NCBI GenBank assembly: GCA_947589525.1
Contig: CANQAW010000046.1
Coordinates: forward strand, 1-10,970
Origin: Candidatus Gastranaerophilales bacterium
Lineage (GTDB): Bacteria > Cyanobacteriota > Vampirovibrionia > Gastranaerophilales > Gastranaerophilaceae
Direction: 5' to 3'
DNA: 10,970 bases
Position numbers and translations under genes: made by a program. The notes beneath the pieces are model-generated. The model was not told where the DNA came from and made no database searches. It was given only the letters and a program-made list of their open reading frames with translations. Of this stretch, positions 6,226 to 10,970 are shown in pieces (position 1 is the first letter of the stretch; the number at the start of each line of letters is the position of its first letter).

Positions 6226-6661
6226 TAAAAACACCAAAGCTTCCTATGGTAATCCATTGCTGAAGGTTTTCTATATCAAAAATTTGAATATAATATCTGC
6301 CTGCCAAAGTCAACATAAAATAATCTTTATAAAAATTCTTATCTTTTATTCTTACCGTTACATTTCTAATTCTTGAAAATCCTCCGCTGTAGGCATTGTC
6401 ATTTTGTTTTATAATTTGATATTTTATGTAATCAGATTTAAAACCTGACGGGTTGTATACAAAAAAATAAATTTTAGAATTGGTTTTAAAGTAAAATTCA
6501 TTTTGAAACTTGACAAAGTCTATGCTTTTTATATCATTTGCGCTTTGTATATAATCTTTTGAAGACAATATCAAAATCGGCTTTTCTTTTTCTTTTTTAG
6601 CCAATGAATAATTAAAAGAAAAAAAGAGCAATATAATGATAAAAACGACTATTTTTTTCAT
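6218..6661 (-). CDS. Small secreted beta-rich protein of unknown function
   Basis: This 147-residue protein has a clear Sec signal peptide: KK at 2-3, hydrophobic core IVVFIIILLFFSF, and probable cleavage after SLA (residue 21). The mature part starts with a Lys/Glu-rich stretch (22-28), then alternating hydrophobic/aromatic strands, for example NSKIYFFVYNPSG (61-73), NVTVRIKD (100-107), YFMLTLAGRYYIQIFDI (114-130) and WITIGSFGVF (136-145). This suggests an immunoglobulin-like or C2-like beta-sandwich. There is no lipobox cysteine, and in fact no cysteine at all. Its ATG overlaps the TGA of the upstream TPR gene (ATGA), so translation is likely coupled. The product presumably acts in the periplasm together with the TPR protein. 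I know no named family for it. Confidence 0.82.
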   Translation of the reverse strand: MKKIVVFIIILLFFSFNYSLAKKEKEKPILILSSKDYIQSANDIKSIDFVKFQNEFYFKTNSKIYFFVYNPSGFKSDYIKYQIIKQNDNAYSGGFSRIRNVTVRIKDKNFYKDYFMLTLAGRYYIQIFDIENLQQWITIGSFGVFND

Positions 6662-8481
6662 TGAACCACAATATCGTATAATGATTTAACTTTTTTTTGC
6701 AAAGATGTTTTTAATTGCTGATTATTACAGTATTCTATTGCTTTTTCGTATGCCATAATAGCCTGAGTATAATCTTGAATTCCCTCTAAAATCATGCCTT
6801 TAAGCTGATAATAATCGATGTTTTCTGCGCTTAATTCAAGCGCTTTATTTATATCGTTTAAAGCATTATCGTAATTTTTAGCACCGAGCGCAGCAAGCGC
6901 TTTATTATAATAAACGTCGCTGTCGGCAGGGTCTGTTTCCTGCGCTTTTTCCAATACTCCGTATGCGGACTCAAAATCATCAAGTTCATATAAAGCTTGA
7001 GCATAATGTATTAATGCCTGTTTATTTGTATTATCAAGCAAAATAGCTTGTTCGTAATAATTTTTGGCAAATACTTTCATACCGAGAGCCAGCGAACTGT
7101 CTGCCAAACCAAGCAAAACTCTTGTGTCATCCTGATTGGTTTCAATAAGTTTTGAATATATTGCCCGAGCTTTTTTATAATCTTTATTATCATACAGAGC
7201 GCCCGCCAAATTGATAAGATTTTCATTTTCATCTTTTTTTATGTCTTCAATGTTTATAGATTCTTGAGAAAGCTTATCTTGAGGCGTTTTTGTAAGCTCG
7301 TTATATATATTTGAAGCATTTTGATATTGTCCCAATTGAGACAATACAACAGCTTTATTGTATTGAGCGGTAAGATTTTGTTTATCGGTCGATAAAATAT
7401 TATTATAATATTTAAGAGCTTCGTCAAATTGGGCGCTGTTTTGATACATTTGCGCCAAAAACATTTGGGCGTCTTTATCGTTGGGATTAGCTTTCAGATA
7501 TTTTTCCAATACATTTGAAGCGCTTTTATAATCTTTGGAATTTGCATACAAACCCGCAAGACTTAAATATGCCTGTAAGTTTTCGGGGTAAACCTCAATA
7601 AATTTTTCGTATTGGATTGCTGCTCCTTTGTAATCTTTTGTTTTTTCAAGCAATTGAGCATAATCATACCTGAGAGCATTTAAATCATCATCCAAATCAA
7701 GCGCTTTTTGGAAATTTACGCTTGCTTCTTTTATCTTGTCTTGTTTGCTTTGAGCAATTGCAAGATTTCCCAAACTCATGGAATCGTTAGGATTAATGCC
7801 TGTCGCACTTGTAAATGCAATTTCAGCCCTTTCAAAATCGCCTTTTCTCAAAAGTGCCAAACCGTAATTTGCATAATCTCTGAATTCTTTAGGGTTTGAC
7901 CTTAATGCACTTGCGAATGCTTCAATCGCTTTGTCGTACTGCTTTGTATCCAGATATATGTTTGCTATGGCATTTTGTCCTTCAAGATTATTCGGATAGC
8001 TTTCCAAAAATTTGGAATATGCACTTATTGCACCTTCATAATCTCCCTGAAGATTTTTTGCATTTGCAATGTTTATATAGTTATACTTATAATCACTCAT
8101 TAAATTTTGAGCACTTTCATAAGCGTTTGTTGCATTTTTGTAGTCATACAACTGCATATAAATGTTGCCCAAGCTTATATATAAAAACCCGTCCTCAGGT
8201 CTGAGAGAAATTGCCTTTTTGTATGCTTCTATTGCTTCCTGATATTTTCCTAAATGCGTATATATTCCCGCCAGTTTAATATTTAAAATAGCATCTTCGG
8301 GAGAATATAAAAGAGCTTTTTTAATATTTTCCAATGCCAACGAAAAATTACCCTCCTGCTCTTGAATAATTGCGCTGTTATACAATTTGTTTGCTTGAGA
8401 GCTCATTTTTGCGCTTACGGCATTATTGAAGCTTATACACCCTATCGTGCAAAGGGCAATTGCAATCATCTTTTTGTTCAT
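6658..8481 (-). CDS. Exported TPR protein with about 16 repeats
   Basis: From ATG 8481 the protein has 607 residues. A Sec signal peptide spans 1-24 (MNKK, hydrophobic AIALCTIGCISF, cleavage near AVSA/K). Eleven tetratricopeptide repeats of about 34 residues fill 29-400 (typical YxxLGNIY...YxxAIEAYxxAIxLxP pattern). A short charged linker lies at about 400-420, and five more repeats at 421-588 end in a capping helix. No enzymatic domain is present, so a periplasmic scaffold or protein-binding role is likely. The two cysteines in the hydrophobic core (11, 15) do not form a good lipobox. ATG 8481 is chosen because it begins the signal peptide. TTG 8520 would add a polar N-terminal extension and has no ribosome binding site. 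ATG 8481 itself has no Shine-Dalgarno sequence either. It heads an operon with the small secreted protein and the YkgJ-type gene and is divergent from a second exported TPR gene. Confidence 0.9.
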   Translation of the reverse strand: MNKKMIAIALCTIGCISFNNAVSAKMSSQANKLYNSAIIQEQEGNFSLALENIKKALLYSPEDAILNIKLAGIYTHLGKYQEAIEAYKKAISLRPEDGFLYISLGNIYMQLYDYKNATNAYESAQNLMSDYKYNYINIANAKNLQGDYEGAISAYSKFLESYPNNLEGQNAIANIYLDTKQYDKAIEAFASALRSNPKEFRDYANYGLALLRKGDFERAEIAFTSATGINPNDSMSLGNLAIAQSKQDKIKEASVNFQKALDLDDDLNALRYDYAQLLEKTKDYKGAAIQYEKFIEVYPENLQAYLSLAGLYANSKDYKSASNVLEKYLKANPNDKDAQMFLAQMYQNSAQFDEALKYYNNILSTDKQNLTAQYNKAVVLSQLGQYQNASNIYNELTKTPQDKLSQESINIEDIKKDENENLINLAGALYDNKDYKKARAIYSKLIETNQDDTRVLLGLADSSLALGMKVFAKNYYEQAILLDNTNKQALIHYAQALYELDDFESAYGVLEKAQETDPADSDVYYNKALAALGAKNYDNALNDINKALELSAENIDYYQLKGMILEGIQDYTQAIMAYEKAIEYCNNQQLKTSLQKKVKSLYDIVVQ

Positions 8482-8487
8482 AGTAAT

Positions 8488-8516
8488 ATTATTAAACTTA
8501 TAATTGTAAATTGCAA
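8488..8516 (-). promoter_or_regulatory. Candidate promoter giving a leaderless TPR mRNA
   Basis: On the minus strand TTGCAA (complement of 8511-8516) is followed after 17 nt by AATAAT (complement of 8488-8493). Six bases (ATTACT) then lead to ATG 8481, which would place the transcription start at or next to the A of the start codon. No Shine-Dalgarno sequence is present upstream of this ATG, consistent with a leaderless message. Confidence 0.4.
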
Positions 8517-8572
8517 CCAAAATTTTTATTTATTTTAAATGTTTTTTATATTAAAATAAAAATTAAGATAAT

Positions 8573-8578
8573 AAGAGG
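8573..8578 (+). promoter_or_regulatory. Ribosome binding site for a TTG-started TPR gene
   Basis: AAGAGG at 8573-8578 lies 9 nt before TTG 8588. The residues after this TTG form a complete signal peptide (MRIFILLLLVILSIIPVNA), so TTG rather than a later ATG is the start. The 8521-8572 stretch before it is almost pure A/T and holds several -10-like hexamers (for example TATATT 8547-8552), none with a convincing -35. Confidence 0.55.
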
Positions 8579-8587
8579 TAGAATTAT

Positions 8588-10543
8588 TTGAGAATATTTA
8601 TTCTTTTATTGTTGGTTATATTGAGTATTATCCCCGTTAACGCTAAAGAATTTGACTCTAAAAACATTCAAGAAATTGACGGTTTAAGAGCTGAATTATC
8701 TTATTATACAGACTTAGAAGGCGCACAATACACTAAAACCAAACAAAAACTTGAAAAATTAATCTCAAAAGATAAACTTGATTATACTTTTGAAAACAGA
8801 TTTGATGATGTTCAAAGATTAATCAATATACAAAATTATTCCGCTTCAATATACGAACTCAACGATTTAATAGCAAACGGATACCAAATTTCAAAATCAA
8901 ACGAATTGCTTGGAGATGTTTATAACATTACCAAAAAACCTCTGAATAAAATTGCAAATTGTTATAAAGAAGCAATAAGAACGGATGCGGATAACATATC
9001 AGCACAATACAAGCTGGCAAAATTGTACTTAAGAGAAAAAAGAAACATTTTAGGAATAGAAAATCTGAAAGAAGTTATTCAAAAAACACAAGACGAAGAA
9101 AGCTTAAACGAAATAATTCAAAACAAAATCACTCCTAAAGACCGCTTTGAAGCAAATGAACTATATGAAGCATTGGGTCTGACTTTTCTAAAGTTAAACA
9201 GAAACTATGAAGCATACGGCGCGCTTGAAAAAGCCATAAAATTAAATCCGAATGATATTTATTTAAAATATTATCTTGCGGATCTTTATTTTATAAATGA
9301 CCAAAATCCGCAAGCAATCAGTCTTTACAGTAATATTTTAACAATAAATCCCCATGATTTTCAAATTATGCTCTCTAAAGCCAAAGCTCTTGAAAAAAAC
9401 GGTAATATTCAAAGCGCACACAAACAATATCTCGAAATTTTATCCGAAAATCCTGCATCAAACAGTGCAAAATACGGCATATACAGACTGTATAAAGCAC
9501 AAAATGCGGATGTTATTTTAAAAACCGTATACGGACAAAAAGACTTTTCAAAACAAGATTATATAGAATTTGCTCAAATTTTAAAAGATAAAAACGACAT
9601 TCAAGGCGCAAATAAATTTATAGAATTTTCCAAAACATTCGATAAAAAAGTTATACAAGAAAAACCCGCCCCGGTTTTAGAAAAAAAAGAAGAAAAAAAA
9701 GAAGAAATAAAAAAAGAAAATAAAAAACCGGCACAGCAGACTAAAGTACAACCTAAAAAACAACCGAAAACACAAAGCAAACCTCAAAAAACCGTTAAAA
9801 AACAAGAAAAAATAGACGAAAAAGCAATTCGGGAAGAAATAACAACACCAAAAACCATAGATAAGACATCTAAAAAATATATTCAACTTAAAAAAACGCT
9901 TGATAAATACGAAGCAATTACTCCAAAAGATAAATATACATATATAGCAATAGCAAACACCTACAAATTAATGGGAGATTTAAAATCCGCTCTGGAAAAT
10001 TACAAGTGCGCCCTAAGGTTAGAGCCGACCGATTCTGATATACAATACAATATCGGCTTAACATATATGGAATTAAACAGTTTTGAAACGGCAAAACTGC
10101 ACCTTGAAAAAGCATACAATCTAAATCCCGACAACAAAAAAGTAATTAATCTTTTAACTTTTGTTAATCAAAAATTAATAACAAATATTGTAAATGAAGC
10201 CTATACGAAATTTGAAGCCGAACAATATGTCCCTGCCTTTACAATTCTTGAAAACGGAATTAAAAAATTCCCAAATTCCGCTCAATTATACTATTACAGA
10301 GCTTTAGTATTTTCAAAAATGAACAGAAACTCCGCTCAAATAATGGATTTACAAAAAGCAATAGAGCTTGACCCGTCTTATTATATGGCATATTATCAAC
10401 TGGGATATGCTTATGAAAAAATAAAAGATGAGAGAAATGCTCTTGTGGCTTGGGAAAGATTTTTATCAATCGAGCCCGAGGAAAAAGATTTAATAAAAGA
10501 AATCGAACAAAAAGTTTTATTATTGGAAAAGAAATATTATTAA
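8588..10543 (+). CDS. Exported TPR protein with two repeat blocks and a Lys-rich linker
   Basis: This 651-residue protein has a Sec signal peptide at 1-19 (MRIFILLLLVILSIIPVNA, cleavage before KEF). A helical N-terminal region (20-105) precedes a first TPR block (about 105-300; good units at ELYEALGLTF/NYEAYGALEKAIKLNP, 191-221, and the following two repeats). A linker of about 60 residues (354-412) is made mostly of Lys, Glu, Gln, Pro and Thr. A second TPR block (about 445-635) follows, for example YIAIANTYKLMGDLKSALEN and YYMAYYQLGYAYEK. The linker is probably disordered and strongly basic, and could bind polyanions such as peptidoglycan-linked polymers, LPS or nucleic acid. It is divergent from the other exported TPR gene (start-to-start gap 106 nt) and 11 nt upstream of kdsB. 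A role in the envelope is likely, but the precise function is unknown. The start is TTG with an AAGAGG site. Confidence 0.9.
   Translation: MRIFILLLLVILSIIPVNAKEFDSKNIQEIDGLRAELSYYTDLEGAQYTKTKQKLEKLISKDKLDYTFENRFDDVQRLINIQNYSASIYELNDLIANGYQISKSNELLGDVYNITKKPLNKIANCYKEAIRTDADNISAQYKLAKLYLREKRNILGIENLKEVIQKTQDEESLNEIIQNKITPKDRFEANELYEALGLTFLKLNRNYEAYGALEKAIKLNPNDIYLKYYLADLYFINDQNPQAISLYSNILTINPHDFQIMLSKAKALEKNGNIQSAHKQYLEILSENPASNSAKYGIYRLYKAQNADVILKTVYGQKDFSKQDYIEFAQILKDKNDIQGANKFIEFSKTFDKKVIQEKPAPVLEKKEEKKEEIKKENKKPAQQTKVQPKKQPKTQSKPQKTVKKQEKIDEKAIREEITTPKTIDKTSKKYIQLKKTLDKYEAITPKDKYTYIAIANTYKLMGDLKSALENYKCALRLEPTDSDIQYNIGLTYMELNSFETAKLHLEKAYNLNPDNKKVINLLTFVNQKLITNIVNEAYTKFEAEQYVPAFTILENGIKKFPNSAQLYYYRALVFSKMNRNSAQIMDLQKAIELDPSYYMAYYQLGYAYEKIKDERNALVAWERFLSIEPEEKDLIKEIEQKVLLLEKKYY
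9681..9704 (+). repeat. Two tandem 12-bp purine repeats with A8 tracts
   Basis: The unit AAAAAAAAGAAG occurs twice in tandem (9681-9692, 9693-9704) and is followed by a related A7 tract (9709-9715). It encodes KKEE-KKEE in the linker of the exported TPR protein. Unit length is a multiple of three, so repeat number can change without frameshift. Slippage in an A8 tract would shift the frame. Confidence 0.75.
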
Positions 10544-10554
10544 AAGGTAAAAGT

Positions 10555-10970
10555 ATGAAAAAAACAGCTGTTGTCATTCCCGCAAGATACGGTTCAACAA
10601 GATTAGAGGGAAAGCCTCTTTTAAAAGTCAAAGATAAACCAATCATACAATATGTTGTAGAAAGTGCGCTGAAATCCAAGCTGGCGCAAGAAGTAATTGT
10701 CGCAACGGATGATGATAGAATTTATAATGCCGTAAAAGCTTTTGGCGCAAATTGCGAAATGACGGATAAAAATCACAAATGCGGTTCGGATAGAATTGCG
10801 CAGGTGGCAAAAAATCACCCTGATTTTGATTATATATTAAATCTTCAGGGAGATGAACCTCAAATAACGCCCGAGGTTATAGATTTGGCAATTAAAACTT
10901 TAATCAAAGAACAAGATACCGATATTTCAACTTTAGTTCGCAAAATAACGGATATCAATCAAATAAATAA
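10555..10970 (+). CDS. kdsB: 3-deoxy-manno-octulosonate cytidylyltransferase KdsB (3' end outside window)
   Basis: KdsB is CMP-Kdo synthetase: it activates Kdo with CTP in the cytoplasm for lipid A-Kdo assembly. The first 138 residues are visible, out of about 240-250 in the family. The nucleotide-binding N-terminus is clear: VVIPARYGSTRLEGKPLL (6-23). VATDDDRI (49-56), HKCGSDRIAQV (74-84) and LNLQGDEPQI (95-104) follow. Against the common pattern, Glu replaces Pro in TRLPGKP and Cys-Gly-Ser replaces Ser-Gly-Thr in HxSGT(D/E)R. The core residues look compatible with activity. AAAAGG (10542-10547) overlaps the stop of the preceding TPR gene and lies 7 nt before ATG 10555, so the two genes are probably co-transcribed. 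It is the best evidence in the window for an LPS-type outer membrane. Related CMP-sugar synthetases are less likely given the QGDEP and PARYGSTRL motifs. Confidence 0.94.
   Translation, partial: MKKTAVVIPARYGSTRLEGKPLLKVKDKPIIQYVVESALKSKLAQEVIVATDDDRIYNAVKAFGANCEMTDKNHKCGSDRIAQVAKNHPDFDYILNLQGDEPQITPEVIDLAIKTLIKEQDTDISTLVRKITDINQIN

Noticed and set aside
7708..8204. Plus-strand open frames opposite the minus-strand TPR gene (63 and 102 residues)
   Set aside because: They mirror the repetitive TPR coding strand, are Cys/His/Leu-rich without any recognisable domain, and have no ribosome binding site. They are shadows of the real gene.
8437..8481. Lipoprotein signal (Cys at residue 15) in the minus-strand TPR protein
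   Set aside because: The residues before the cysteine (CTIG) lack Leu/Val/Ile at the -3 position, and the hydrophobic core continues past it to a normal AVSA cleavage site, so a Sec peptidase I signal fits better.
6658..8481. Repeat array or CRISPR-like structure from the regular ~100-base periodicity
   Set aside because: The periodicity is the 34-residue TPR unit at the protein level. The DNA copies are diverged and there are no identical repeats with unique spacers.
8567..8572. GATAAT as the -10 box of the plus-strand TPR gene
   Set aside because: Transcription would start about 6-8 bases later, after the AAGAGG ribosome binding site, so this hexamer cannot serve the assigned start.
10260..10818. 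Minus-strand open frames opposite the TPR/kdsB junction
   Set aside because: They overlap strongly supported plus-strand genes and show Phe/Leu-rich composition typical of antisense to Lys/Glu-rich coding.

Overview
The window is a gene-dense, AT-rich bacterial chromosome segment. It holds 12 protein genes, of which the first (dnaG) and last (kdsB) run off the edges. I see no tRNA, rRNA, CRISPR array, transposase or integrase. Every reading frame uses the standard bacterial code, and TGA serves as a stop in two genes. Kdo-type lipopolysaccharide synthesis (kdsB) and many Sec signal peptides indicate a diderm (Gram-negative) envelope, while a ruvX-DUF1292 pair is an arrangement familiar from Firmicutes. 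An encapsulin-type ferritin points to an anaerobe or microaerophile. Together with the low GC this best fits a gut-type Vampirovibrionia/'Melainabacteria' (Gastranaerophilales-like) genome. That placement is an inference from gene style, not a demonstrated affiliation.

Layout. (1) Positions 1-1940 (+): the 3' end of DNA primase dnaG, then the primary sigma factor rpoD 21 nt later, as in the classical macromolecular-synthesis operon. A strong hairpin terminator at 1941-1974 closes it. (2) 1973-2275 (-): a 100-residue encapsulin-cargo-type ferritin-like protein converges on rpoD. Its 5' leader carries a terminator-like hairpin. (3) 2447-3142 (+): rph (RNase PH), which diverges from the ferritin gene. 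(4) 3186-5796 (+): a tight operon of a stand-alone ClpX-type zinc-finger protein, an unrecognised 544-residue helical protein, ruvX (pre-16S rRNA nuclease / resolvase-like) and a DUF1292 acidic protein. The stop-start overlaps suggest translational coupling. (5) 5797-8481 (-): an operon of a secreted protein with about 16 TPRs, a small secreted beta-rich protein and a YkgJ-type cysteine-cluster protein. Adjacent genes overlap by 4 and 8 nt. (6) 8588-10970 (+): a second secreted TPR protein, divergent from the first, followed 11 nt later by kdsB.

Functionally, the left part is core information processing: replication priming, transcription initiation, RNA 3'-end maturation and rRNA maturation. 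The right part is envelope biology: two exported TPR scaffolds, a small exported protein, a metal/cysteine-cluster protein and the first step of Kdo activation. The most unusual items are the ClpX-type zinc finger without an ATPase coupled to an unknown helical protein, the ferritin-like cargo with no encapsulin shell gene in view and a possible attenuator in its leader, and the TPR operon whose best promoter would give a leaderless message. There is no gene-free stretch longer than 300 bases. The largest gap, 2276-2446, holds divergent promoters and the leader hairpin.
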